Positions 1 through 5,697 are shown, counted from the stretch's first letter. The stretch: 9,787 bases of DNA from an uncultured Lachnospiraceae bacterium (GCA_910585075.1 CAJUED010000084.1:1-9787), one strand, 5' to 3'. Translations and numbers: made by a program. Notes: a model not told the origin generated them from the letters alone.

Positions 1-119
1 ATCTTGCATGAGCGCATCTTAACCAGACTCTGTTCTTTTTCTTTACTGAACAGTGTCTCATAATGTTCGCTATGCAGATAATATGCGAAGCCATTCGCAG
101 CGAAATTAACTGTTGCCAT
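1..119 (-). CDS. Small unidentified protein, N-terminal part (cut by window edge)
   Basis: An open frame of 39 codons starts at an ATG at 119-117 and runs off the left edge without a stop. The start follows an AAAGGA ribosome binding site about 8 bases upstream and a good promoter at 172-200, so it is probably real despite the short visible part. The product begins MATVNFAANGFAYYLHSEHY and then becomes charged (Lys/Glu-rich). I see no signal peptide, membrane segment or motif, and I do not recognise the family. It lies downstream of the DUF5348-like gene on the same strand, within what looks like a mobile element. Its own promoter suggests it opens a separate transcription unit. Confidence 0.5.
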   Translation of the reverse strand, partial: MATVNFAANGFAYYLHSEHYETLFSKEKEQSLVKMRSCK

Positions 120-171
120 GATCTTTTCCTTTCTGGACTCATCCGGTCCGCTTCGTTTTCTAACTGTAACC

Positions 172-200
172 ACTATAACACCAATTCTTCGGTTTGTCAT
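172..200 (-). promoter_or_regulatory. Sigma-A-type promoter for the leftward small gene
   Basis: Read on the minus strand, ATGACA (complement of 195-200) is followed after exactly 17 bases by TATAGT (complement of 172-177). Each hexamer differs from the consensus by one base. It lies about 50 bp upstream of the ATG at 119, so it would drive the truncated leftward gene. Confidence 0.5.
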
Positions 201-232
201 TATACTGATAATATAATTTTACAGACAGTCTA

Positions 233-463
233 CTACATCCTTATCTCCAGCCCGTCCAGCTTCAGTCCCGGCGCCCCGACCAGATACCATTCCCTGTCCA
301 TGCCCATCTCCACACGGGCGGGAATCCAGACTTCATTCAGCCTGAACTCGAAGACCTCCCCACAGTGGATACCGCCATAATCACTCTTATCACCGTCCTC
401 ATCAATATAGTGGAAATTGTACCTCCCACTTCCCTTATCATAAAACAATGTACCCTGCTTCAT
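233..463 (-). CDS. DUF5348-like small protein
   Basis: A 76-residue protein with a strong ribosome binding site (AAGGAGG, 7 bases before the ATG). It opens MKQGTLFYDKGSGRYNFHY and continues with YGGIHCGEVFEFRLN, VWIPARVEMG, and EWYLVGAPGLKLDGLEIRM. This pattern of tyrosine, Gly-Gly-x-His-Cys-Gly, a W-x-P-x-R-x-E-M strand and a closing W-Y-L-V strand fits my recollection of the DUF5348 family. That family consists of small all-beta proteins of unknown function, commonly carried by conjugative and mobilizable elements of Clostridia. It has no signal peptide or membrane segment, so it is probably cytoplasmic. It follows the serine recombinase by about 90 bases on the same strand. The family assignment is from memory of the motif pattern, not a search. 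Confidence 0.7.
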   Translation of the reverse strand: MKQGTLFYDKGSGRYNFHYIDEDGDKSDYGGIHCGEVFEFRLNEVWIPARVEMGMDREWYLVGAPGLKLDGLEIRM

Positions 464-551
464 AAACAGCCCTCCTTAAATATGTTTCTATATAATAAAG
501 ATTCCCTTACTTCTATTTCCTTGAAATTTTCCGCAAAGTTTTTATAAATTT

Positions 552-1184
552 TTATGTTCTTTCCTCTGCACCTTTCAGCTCTGCTTCATACTTTTTGACT
601 AGCCGGTAGAAACTGTCCTTTTTCAGTCCTGTAAGTGTCATAGCCTCCTTTGCGGAGATCACGCCGCCTTTCCATCTCCCGTAACAGTCCTCCCAGTTCT
701 CCGGGTACTCCACCCTCGGCCTGCCCAGATGCCTGCCGCCTGCCTTCGCAACCTCTATTCCCTGCCGCTGCAGCTCATGCCGCTCTGTCCAGTCTTCGTC
801 CGCCACATAAGCGAACACTGCCAGCACCACATCCGTGATCAGCTGCCCCACCAGCTCCTTCGACTGTGTGGTATCCAGGATGGGCATGGATGTCACCCGG
901 ATGTCAGCACCGATCTCTTTTGTGATGTGGAACCACTCCTTGTAGATTTCGCTGTAATTCCTCCCGAACCGCTTCAGTTCCGTCACCACCAGCAGGTCGC
1001 CTTCCCGCAGGATGTTGTCAACCAGGGAGCGGTACACCGGGCGCTCAAACTGCCTCCCTGACTCCTTCTCCACATATATGTCACGCTCGTCGATGCCCTC
1101 CTCGTCCCGCAGGATATGTACCTGCCGGTCCAGGTTCTGCTCCCGGCTGCTCACACGGGCATAACCAAATTTCTTTGCCGCCAT
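552..1184 (-). CDS. Serine recombinase, resolvase/invertase family
   Basis: A 210-residue site-specific DNA recombinase. The N-terminal resolvase domain (about residues 5-145) shows FGYARVSSREQNLDRQ. Ser12 fits the nucleophile that attacks DNA and Arg10 the conserved arginine of the YARVS motif. LVVTELKRFGRN (65-76) holds the paired arginines R72 and R75 of the usual DRLGRN motif. QSKELVGQL at 107-115 fits the region before the long dimer helix. GRHLGRPR (150-157) is the typical hinge to the C-terminal helix-turn-helix (about 175-198). The length is that of small resolvases/invertases, not of large serine integrases, so DNA resolution or inversion is the likelier job. The segment VADEDWTERHELQRQGI departs from the common AEFERxxIxxR form. 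AAGGAGG about 7 bases ahead supports the start. The 240 bp upstream hold inverted repeats that look like its substrate. Confidence 0.9.
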   Translation of the reverse strand: MAAKKFGYARVSSREQNLDRQVHILRDEEGIDERDIYVEKESGRQFERPVYRSLVDNILREGDLLVVTELKRFGRNYSEIYKEWFHITKEIGADIRVTSMPILDTTQSKELVGQLITDVVLAVFAYVADEDWTERHELQRQGIEVAKAGGRHLGRPRVEYPENWEDCYGRWKGGVISAKEAMTLTGLKKDSFYRLVKKYEAELKGAEERT

Positions 1185-1211
1185 GGATGCGCCTCCTTTC
1201 CATAAACTTTC

Positions 1212-1336
1212 GTGTCGCTAAAGGTATACCTTTGGAGATATGCCTTCCGGCAGGCATATCCCCCTGTTTTTCTGTCGCAGAAGGTCTGTTTTCACTATTG
1301 CGACATCGCAGGGATGCCGGATACCTTTAGCGACAC
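1212..1336. repeat. Res-like cluster of inverted repeats ahead of the recombinase gene
   Basis: ATACCTTTAGCGACAC at 1321-1336 is the exact reverse complement of 1212-1227, a 16-bp perfect inverted pair. The core TGTCGC occurs four times: rightward at 1213 and 1273, leftward at 1300-1305 and 1330-1335. The inner pair frames a 33-bp site (1273-1305). A third element, GATATGCCT/AGGCATATC (1237-1245 and 1252-1260), forms a palindrome. Small serine recombinases act at sites built from inverted 12-bp arms that often start TGTC and lie beside their own gene. I therefore infer a resolution or inversion site that may also autoregulate the gene. The spacing is not the textbook 28-bp site, so site boundaries are tentative. 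Confidence 0.55.
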
Positions 1337-1348
1337 ATCATTTTATAC

Positions 1349-1381
1349 GCAGGGGACGCCCAAAACACAGCAGCCCCCTGC
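1349..1381. repeat. Stem-loop between the HTH gene and the recombinase repeats
   Basis: GCAGGGG (1349-1355) and CCCCTGC (1375-1381) are perfect 7-bp inverted arms. The hairpin lies just downstream of the small HTH gene on the minus strand. There is no U-run behind it in either direction, so it is at best a weak terminator or a transcript-stabilising structure. Confidence 0.35.
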
Positions 1382-1427
1382 AGAATTACCCGGTATGCCT
1401 ATGCGATCCCCAAAGTTCCGACACCGG

Positions 1428-1619
1428 CTAAACCCTGAATTTCCGGATACAGTTTAACAGGGTTGCCGAAAGCTCCTGATACAGATCCTCCTCAAACACG
1501 TTCTGCTCCATGGCGTTCTTGATCAGCAGCGGACGGTACATCCTGAAGATCTCCTCCTGCGCCGCCTTATCCCCTGCCTTTGCCTGCTCCAGCAGTTTCT
1601 CAAATTCCATCTTTCCCAT
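1428..1619 (-). CDS. Small helix-turn-helix protein, conjugative-transposon type (HTH_16-like)
   Basis: A 63-residue acidic/basic helical protein beginning MGKMEFEKLLEQAKAGDKAA, followed by a segment rich in Glu, Tyr and Leu and ending IRKFRV. The pattern AKAGDKAAQEEIFRMYRPLL is that of the short sigma-region-2-like helix-turn-helix proteins found in Tn916-type elements (equivalent of Tn916 orf8). Its ATG lies inside the last codons of the sigma-like gene, a 20-bp overlap in a different frame, so the pair is probably translationally coupled. AAGGAG sits only 4 bases before the first ATG. The second Met (residue 4) is a possible start with 13-base spacing. The likely role is regulation of the element's recombination genes. 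No enzymatic motif is present. Confidence 0.7.
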   Translation of the reverse strand: MGKMEFEKLLEQAKAGDKAAQEEIFRMYRPLLIKNAMEQNVFEEDLYQELSATLLNCIRKFRV

Positions 1620-2043
1620 TCATCTCCTTCCGCAACTTCCTGAGCACATAGTAATATGCCATCTCAGCCTGCTTTGCCTCCATATGGAACCGCTCCCCCA
1701 ACTCTGAGAAGGTAAGTTCCCCATAGACCCTGGCAAACAGGATCTCCCTGTCCCTGCCTTTCAGCCGGCTTATTGCCTTTGCCAGGTGGTCGCTCTCCAG
1801 CCGGGCCAGCAGTTCTCCGTACCTCTGCCAATCCCGGAAGATAAAATCCGTATGTTCATTTATATAGGCGCGGTACTGCTCGTCAAAGTCCGTATAGTTG
1901 CGCTCCAGCAGATCCTCCTGTGCAAGATCCATACCCTGCAGCCGGTATTTCCGTTCCCAGTATTTCTTCCGCGTATTCCCCACTGCCGCCACAAGGTATG
2001 CGGTAAAGCGGTTCTGTACGGAATCCGTATGTTTTTCTTTCAT
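1600..2043 (-). CDS. Sigma-70-like factor of conjugative-transposon type
   Basis: A 147-residue protein. The C-terminal part (about 86-141) reads as sigma region 4: a helix around AKAISRLKGRDREIL, then LTFSELGERFHMEAKQAE as the helix-turn-helix, then a basic recognition/closing helix YYYVLRKLRKEM. The N-terminus (RFTAYLVAAVGNTRKKYWERK) resembles the short leader of Tn916 orf7-type proteins rather than a full sigma region 2. It may therefore need the co-encoded small HTH protein as a partner. That would explain the overlapping gene pair, but it is inference. A GGAGG-type ribosome binding site lies about 10 bases before the ATG. The divergent XRE gene at 2498 completes the Tn916-like control block. 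Confidence 0.75.
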   Translation of the reverse strand: MKEKHTDSVQNRFTAYLVAAVGNTRKKYWERKYRLQGMDLAQEDLLERNYTDFDEQYRAYINEHTDFIFRDWQRYGELLARLESDHLAKAISRLKGRDREILFARVYGELTFSELGERFHMEAKQAEMAYYYVLRKLRKEMNGKDGI

Positions 2044-2146
2044 CCTTTCGTCCTCCAGTCATTTTCTGCTGCGTTAAGACCGCAGGACCGGAGGTCCCCT
2101 GATGGTACAGGCTCCAACTACCCTGGCTGCAAAAGAAAAAGAACCA

Positions 2147-2170
2147 TTATCCGCCCCAAATGCCGGATAA
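2147..2170. repeat. Short stem-loop upstream of the sigma-like gene
   Basis: TTATCCG (2147-2153) and CGGATAA (2164-2170) form 7-bp arms around a 10-base loop. On the minus strand the stem is followed by a U-rich stretch (TTCTTTTTCTTTT). It could therefore act as an attenuator in the leader of the sigma-like gene. The stem is short. Confidence 0.3.
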
Positions 2171-2208
2171 CCGTCCTTTTCCCATGATTTTCTGCTTTCC
2201 ACAAAATA

Positions 2209-2225
2209 GTAGCGTATTACGCTAC
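2209..2225. promoter_or_regulatory. Perfect 17-bp palindrome, candidate operator
   Basis: GTAGCGTATTACGCTAC is self-complementary around one central base. The half TATTACGCTAC (2215-2225) recurs at 2416-2426, nearer the XRE gene. There it is followed by a looser inverted partner (AGTGCGT, 2432-2438). Paired palindromic sites between divergent genes fit binding by the XRE repressor, but no binding data are implied by the sequence. Confidence 0.4.
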
Positions 2226-2439
2226 CATAAAGGGGCTGTCGTATCCCATAAAAGAATATGATTTTTTTAACGAAATTCCCCTGCCGATGCCCGGCTTAAG
2301 ACCATTCCCCAATGTCTGCCATGCGTCCTCTCCCATGGCACAAAAAAGACACCCAAATAAGACTCTGATGAACCATGTTTTTTTTGTTCACCAGAAATCT
2401 GGGTGCTTGGTAGTTTATTACGCTACTTTTTAGTGCGTC

Positions 2440-2472
2440 ATTGCCATTTTTACTTTTATGAGGTATGGCAAT
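2440..2472 (+). promoter_or_regulatory. Inverted repeat in the XRE leader
   Basis: ATTGCCAT (2440-2447) and ATGGCAAT (2465-2472) are exact 8-bp arms separated by 17 bases. The repeat ends 11 bases before the AGGAGGT ribosome binding site of the XRE gene. As DNA it could be an operator, and as RNA a leader stem affecting translation. Confidence 0.4.
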
Positions 2473-2497
2473 ACACTACTATCAGGAGGTGATTAAG

Positions 2498-2872
2498 ATG
2501 TCTCTATCAATCAAAGATGCCCGTATATTCAGTGCTGCCTTAAAGAATGCAAGGAAAAAGAGGAAACTCACGCAGGCTGAGTGTGCGGAGCTGCTCGGCC
2601 ACTCTGTTTCTTTCCAGAAGGATCTGGAGCGCTGCCGCTGCTCTACAAGCATTGAAGGTTTTTACCATATCTGCAGGACTCTCAATATATCTGCGGATGA
2701 CTGCATTTTTCAGGACGGGCACAACAGAACCGGCTCTACATACCAGACCCTGATGCGGCTGCTCCCACGGTGCGATGAAAAAGCCCTGGCCGCCCTTGCA
2801 GCTGCTGCAGCCGTACTTGCTGACGGCCTGCCTGCGGAACCCCCGGAGGACCTTCCCGGCAGTCAGACGTAG
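2498..2872 (+). CDS. XRE-family helix-turn-helix regulator
   Basis: A 124-residue DNA-binding protein. Residues 13-65 form a Cro/C1-type domain: LKNARKKRKLTQAECAELLG (helices 1-2), then a recognition helix around HSVSFQKDLERCRCST, then IEGFYHICRTLNIS, which is the usual last helix before the domain end. The C-terminal third holds an Ala-rich helix (about 95-109) and a proline-rich tail with no known domain. I chose the ATG at 2498 because AGGAGGT lies 7 bases upstream. An in-frame ATG at 2465 has no ribosome binding site and lies within an inverted repeat. It points away from the sigma/HTH/recombinase genes, as orf9 does in Tn916-type elements, so a repressor of those genes and of itself is the natural inference. 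Confidence 0.8.
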   Translation: MSLSIKDARIFSAALKNARKKRKLTQAECAELLGHSVSFQKDLERCRCSTSIEGFYHICRTLNISADDCIFQDGHNRTGSTYQTLMRLLPRCDEKALAALAAAAAVLADGLPAEPPEDLPGSQT

Positions 2873-2880
2873 TATGTAGC

Positions 2881-2937
2881 AAAAAAACAGAAAAGCCTGC
2901 CGTCCAGATTTTGTTATCTGCTCCGCTGGCTTTTCTG
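2881..2937 (-). terminator. Leftward Rho-independent terminator
   Basis: CAGAAAAGCC (2888-2897) and GGCTTTTCTG (2928-2937) are perfect 10-bp arms, with a second nested pair CAGAT/ATCTG (2905-2909, 2916-2920). Read on the minus strand, the stem is followed directly by seven T residues (complement of 2881-2887). This is a classic terminator for leftward transcripts. In the rightward direction the stem has no following T-run, so it serves the XRE gene poorly. The transcript it ends is most simply the BlaI-controlled unit starting near 3340. Confidence 0.7.
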
Positions 2938-2945
2938 CGCTGTTT

Positions 2946-2964
2946 CATGGGAAAGATGCCCATG
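2946..2964. repeat. Short hairpin with following T-run on the plus strand
   Basis: CATGGG (2946-2951) and CCCATG (2959-2964) form a 6-bp stem. On the plus strand the bases CCTG and then five T follow. It may be a weak rightward terminator for the XRE gene, or part of the hairpin run to its right. Confidence 0.3.
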
Positions 2965-3017
2965 CCTGTTTTTAAGTGATGAAATAAGTTTCAGCTGAAT
3001 GATCTACAAATATCTAT

Positions 3018-3070
3018 GTCCCGCTTCCGGGACGGATTCCCCTTAATCCATACAGGGAGTTGTCTCCCTG
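3018..3070. repeat. Three back-to-back stem-loops
   Basis: Three perfect hairpins abut each other. GTCCCG/CGGGAC has a 4-base loop (3018-3033). GGATT/AATCC has a 6-base loop (3034-3049). CAGGGAG/CTCCCTG has a 4-base loop (3053-3070). A 10-bp palindrome TTCAGCTGAA lies just left (2990-2999). They lie between the 49-residue ORF and the leftward terminator, so they would be in the 3' part of that transcript. They could form a structured non-coding RNA segment or protect the transcript. I do not recognise a known RNA family. Confidence 0.5.
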
Positions 3071-3160
3071 CCTTCTGTATGATTCCCTTTCTACGGGCTG
3101 CAGTGCAGTCTTCCTGTAAAACTCTCCTCCTTATAAACACTATGCTGTATCATATTTATC

Positions 3161-3310
3161 TTAATCGTTACAATATGGATTACATTCACGCCTTCCCCCC
3201 AGTTCCATTCCCTGTTCATCCTGTGTACTGTTTACAACCGCCATAATCTTATCAATCAATGACTCTTCCTCTTCCGGTATTGATAAAATCAACACTTTTG
3301 CCAAAACCAT
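3161..3310 (-). CDS. 49-residue ORF, divergent from blaI and under the same operator motif
   Basis: A complete small ORF starting ATG at 3310-3308, with a GTGAGG-like ribosome binding site about 5 bases upstream, and ending TAA at 3161. The N-terminus is hydrophobic (MVLAKVLILSIP), followed by four glutamates, an amphipathic helix (SLIDKIMAVVNS) and a charged Cys-containing tail (RRECNPYCND). It is too short for an enzyme and has no lipobox. A membrane-active or regulatory peptide is possible, but I do not recognise a family. Its promoter and operator mirror those of blaI, which is the best argument that it is expressed. About 25 bases past its stop an AAGGAGGAG motif stands with no start codon behind it, suggesting that a second gene of this unit has decayed. 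Confidence 0.45.
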   Translation of the reverse strand: MVLAKVLILSIPEEEESLIDKIMAVVNSTQDEQGMELGGRRECNPYCND

Positions 3311-3327
3311 TCCCTCACTTCCAAATC

Positions 3328-3375
3328 TTACTGCTGTAATATTTTAATTATTACACCTGTGGGATTTAATGTCAA
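3328..3375 (-). promoter_or_regulatory. Leftward promoter with two BlaI-type operator copies
   Basis: On the minus strand TTGACA (complement of 3370-3375) is followed after 16 bases by TAATAA (complement of 3348-3353). TTACTGCTGTAA at 3328-3339 is the same operator as the blaI site, in reverse, just downstream of the -10. A weaker copy begins ATTACACCTGT at 3350 and matches the blaI operator region at 14 of 18 positions. It lies between the -35 and -10, extending into the -10. Both promoters are therefore placed for control by BlaI. Confidence 0.6.
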
Positions 3376-3393
3376 GGGTATTTTACTAAGAAA

Positions 3394-3439
3394 TTGACAT
3401 TTCCCATATTTCTCTCTATAATGTATATTACAGCCGTAA
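3394..3439 (+). promoter_or_regulatory. blaI promoter and BlaI operator
   Basis: TTGACA (3394-3399) and TATAAT (3417-3422) are both perfect consensus, with 17-bp spacing. TTACAGCCGTAA (3428-3439) is an imperfect inverted repeat of the BlaI/MecI/CopY operator type (TACA...TGTA-like). It covers the expected start of transcription, so bound BlaI would block initiation. This is the standard autoregulated arrangement for blaI-blaR1. Confidence 0.75.
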
Positions 3440-3464
3440 GATTTTAAAAGGAGGGGTTCAAAGT

Positions 3465-3848
3465 ATGAAAACATTGCCACAGATTTCAGAAGCAGAATTT
3501 GAAGTGATGAAAGTCATATGGAAGCACGCACCGATCAATACGAATGAAATAACGGACAAATTAACACAGACTACCAAATGGAGTCCTAAAACGATACAGA
3601 CTTTAATCAAGCGTCTTGTGACAAAAGGGGCGCTTTCCTATGAAAAACAAAGCAGGGTATTCGTTTATACGCCTCTGATAGAAGAAAAAGAATACATCGG
3701 GCAGGAAAGCCATTCTTTTCTTGAGCGTTACTATGACGGAGATATTACCGCAATGCTTTCCGCTTATATTGAAGATGACAGGCTTTCTGAATCAGAAATA
3801 GACACCCTGCACTCACTTCTCCATAAAGGGGCAAAAAGGAGGGATTAG
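3465..3848 (+). CDS. blaI: BlaI/MecI-family transcriptional repressor
   Basis: A 127-residue winged-helix repressor of beta-lactam response genes. QISEAEFEVMKVIWKHAP (6-23) is the family signature. WSPKTIQTLIKRLVTKGAL (39-57) is the DNA recognition helix, and YEKQSRVFVYTPLI (59-72) is the wing. The C-terminal half (about 73-122) is the dimerisation domain. In staphylococcal BlaI/MecI the response ends in cleavage at an Asn-Phe bond in this domain. The aligned place here reads LSAYIEDD, giving Ala100-Tyr101. Cleavage specificity may thus differ, or inactivation may work otherwise. AAGGAGGGG 8 bases before the ATG supports the start. The next gene, blaR1, begins one base after the stop, so the two form an operon under the operator at 3428-3439. 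Confidence 0.93.
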   Translation: MKTLPQISEAEFEVMKVIWKHAPINTNEITDKLTQTTKWSPKTIQTLIKRLVTKGALSYEKQSRVFVYTPLIEEKEYIGQESHSFLERYYDGDITAMLSAYIEDDRLSESEIDTLHSLLHKGAKRRD

Positions 3849-3849
3849 C

Positions 3850-5646
3850 ATGGCAGATTTCGGGATACGTTTTTTCATCTGCAATATTCTCATTTGTGCC
3901 ATCATAGGCATACTACTTATGATAAAAAAAGTATTGAAAAATCACCTGACCAGCCGAATGCAGTTCAATTTATGGTTCCTGCTGCTCGGACTGTTGGCAG
4001 TTCCGTTTATTCCAGTTCGTCCGGTTCAGTTTTCACAGATTTTTTCATTACTTGACAATTGGAAGAATGCTGCGTCAGCGGGCATGGAAACTGTTACAGA
4101 AACAGCGGTAAATATGGAAGCATCCGGCACTGCAAGGCAGATGAATGATTTTGCGCTGTCCGTAAGCAGCAAAACGCCATCTGTTATCGGGCTTATTCTG
4201 CTTGGGATATGGATCACCGGCATCTTTGCAATGCTGCTGTTAGTAATAAAATCGAAAACCCGCCTGAACTCTTTGAAGAAATCTGCTCTTCCTTTGCAGA
4301 ACAGGGAAGTCCGCATATTATACAGCAACTGCTTAAGCGAGCTGAAAATAAAAAAGGACATTCCCATTTACAGCACCGCCTTTTTGAAATCCCCTATTAT
4401 TGTGGGATTGTTCAAACCTTGTATTTATCTGCCAATCCACCTGATTTCGGATTTCAATGCCGTGGATATGCGGTATATCCTGCTGCACGAATTACAGCAT
4501 TACAAACATAAGGATGCCATTGCAAGCTATCTTATGAACCTTTTCGGCGTACTGTACTGGTTTAACCCATTGGTATGGTATGCGCTGAAGGAAATGCGAA
4601 GCGACAGGGAAGTTGCCTGTGATACCTCTGTCCTAAAGCTCCTTAACGAAAACGACTATGAAGATTACGGCGATACACTGATTAACTTTGCTGAAAAAAT
4701 TTCACTTTCACCATTCCCCTTTGCTGCCGGAATCAGTGGGAACATGAAACAGATGCAGAAAAGGATTATCAATATATCTTCTTATGAAAATCCTTCCGTC
4801 TGGAAAAAGATAAAGGGATTTACTGCTTTCGGTATCATAACCGTTATGCTTTTAGGGCTTACCCCTATGCTGTCCACCTATGCTGCAGATCAAAGCTATT
4901 ATAAGTGGGACATATCCCCCGAAAAGATTGATCTGGTTGACTTATCTGCATATTTTAGCGGATATGAAGGAAGTTTTGTTTTATATGATTTAACAGGTGA
5001 TACATGGAGCATTTATAACATGAATCATGCCACTTTAAGGACAGCTCCAAACTCTACCTATAAGATTTATGACGCACTGTTTGGTTTGGAAGAGGGCATT
5101 ATCACGCCGGAAGCTTCTTTCATGGCGTGGGACGGGACTGACTACCCGTTTGAAGCATGGAACGCCGACCAGGACTTGTATTCTGCAATGGAGTCTTCCG
5201 TCAACTGGTATTTTCAGGAAATTGACGGACAGATCGGGGCATCCGCTCTCAGGAACTATGTAAAAAAAATCGGATACGGGAATGAAAATATAAATTCAGA
5301 CCTTTCCTCGTACTGGATGCAGTCAACACTAAAAATTTCCCCGGTGGAGCAGGTTGAACTTTTAAAAGACCTATACAACAATGACTTTGGCTTTACACCG
5401 GAAAATGTTAATACAATAAAGGATTCCATCTGTCTCTTTTCATCTGATGACAGAAGTTTTTATGGAAAGACCGGAACCGGACGCATAGACGGTCAGGATG
5501 TGAACGGCTGGTTTGTCGGTTTTGTATGCACCGACGGGAATACATACTTCTTTGCTACAAACATTCAAGGCAATGCCAATGCCACCGGAAACAGCGCAAC
5601 CGAAATAACGAAGTCTATATTGTCAGAACTGAATATTTGGGAATAG
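3850..5646 (+). CDS. blaR1: BlaR1/MecR1-family beta-lactam sensor and zinc protease
   Basis: A 598-residue membrane receptor. Hydrophobic segments lie near 5-25, 41-58, 112-134 and 323-345, the last leading into the outer sensor domain. The cytoplasmic M56 metalloprotease domain carries HELQH at 213-217 (zinc ligands H213 and H217, catalytic E214) and REVACD at 253-258, where E254 fits the third ligand. The C-terminal penicillin-binding domain, class D beta-lactamase-like, has STYK at 402-405 (acylated Ser402), SVN at 450-452 and KTGTG at 540-544. All motifs are intact and the length is that of complete BlaR1. Beta-lactam acylation outside is expected to activate the protease inside and relieve BlaI repression. 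Its ribosome binding site AAGGAGGG lies within the end of blaI. No beta-lactamase or penicillin-binding protein gene follows; an insertion sequence does. Confidence 0.93.
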   Translation: MADFGIRFFICNILICAIIGILLMIKKVLKNHLTSRMQFNLWFLLLGLLAVPFIPVRPVQFSQIFSLLDNWKNAASAGMETVTETAVNMEASGTARQMNDFALSVSSKTPSVIGLILLGIWITGIFAMLLLVIKSKTRLNSLKKSALPLQNREVRILYSNCLSELKIKKDIPIYSTAFLKSPIIVGLFKPCIYLPIHLISDFNAVDMRYILLHELQHYKHKDAIASYLMNLFGVLYWFNPLVWYALKEMRSDREVACDTSVLKLLNENDYEDYGDTLINFAEKISLSPFPFAAGISGNMKQMQKRIINISSYENPSVWKKIKGFTAFGIITVMLLGLTPMLSTYAADQSYYKWDISPEKIDLVDLSAYFSGYEGSFVLYDLTGDTWSIYNMNHATLRTAPNSTYKIYDALFGLEEGIITPEASFMAWDGTDYPFEAWNADQDLYSAMESSVNWYFQEIDGQIGASALRNYVKKIGYGNENINSDLSSYWMQSTLKISPVEQVELLKDLYNNDFGFTPENVNTIKDSICLFSSDDRSFYGKTGTGRIDGQDVNGWFVGFVCTDGNTYFFATNIQGNANATGNSATEITKSILSELNIWE

Positions 5647-5662
5647 GAATAACCGGGGGGTT

Positions 5663-5684
5663 TGTCAAGTTAAATGTGTAAGTT
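5663..5684 (+). repeat. Left terminal inverted repeat of the IS256-family element
   Basis: The 22-bp segment starts TGTCAAGTTAAA and ends TGTGTAAGTT. It pairs with 7498-7519 at 18 of 22 positions. It begins only 16 bases after the blaR1 stop codon. Confidence 0.55.
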
Positions 5685-5697
5685 TTTTTGATTTTTT

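Larger units (their letters stand above)
2044..2497. other. Divergent control region between the sigma-like gene and the XRE gene
   Basis: This 454-bp gap has no convincing ORF. It holds the attenuator-like stem at 2147-2170, a perfect palindrome at 2209-2225, and an 11-bp direct repeat (2215-2225 and 2416-2426). It also holds an imperfect long hairpin with an internal T8 run at about 2350-2405, and the inverted repeat 2440-2472. Its position between opposed regulator genes makes it the likely switch region of the element. The segment between the direct repeats (2226-2415) could be a small insertion, but I see no matching terminal repeats on it. Confidence 0.45.

Noticed and set aside
2226..2415. 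Miniature insertion element framed by the 11-bp direct repeat
   Set aside because: No terminal inverted repeats were found inside the direct repeats, so it is kept only as a possibility in the findings.
2465..2497. Upstream in-frame ATG for the XRE gene at 2465
   Set aside because: It has no ribosome binding site and lies in an inverted repeat. The ATG at 2498 follows AGGAGGT at correct spacing.
3016..3246. Plus-strand ORF of 76 codons
   Set aside because: It has no ribosome binding site, crosses the hairpins and is antisense to the 49-residue ORF. Its composition is not protein-like.
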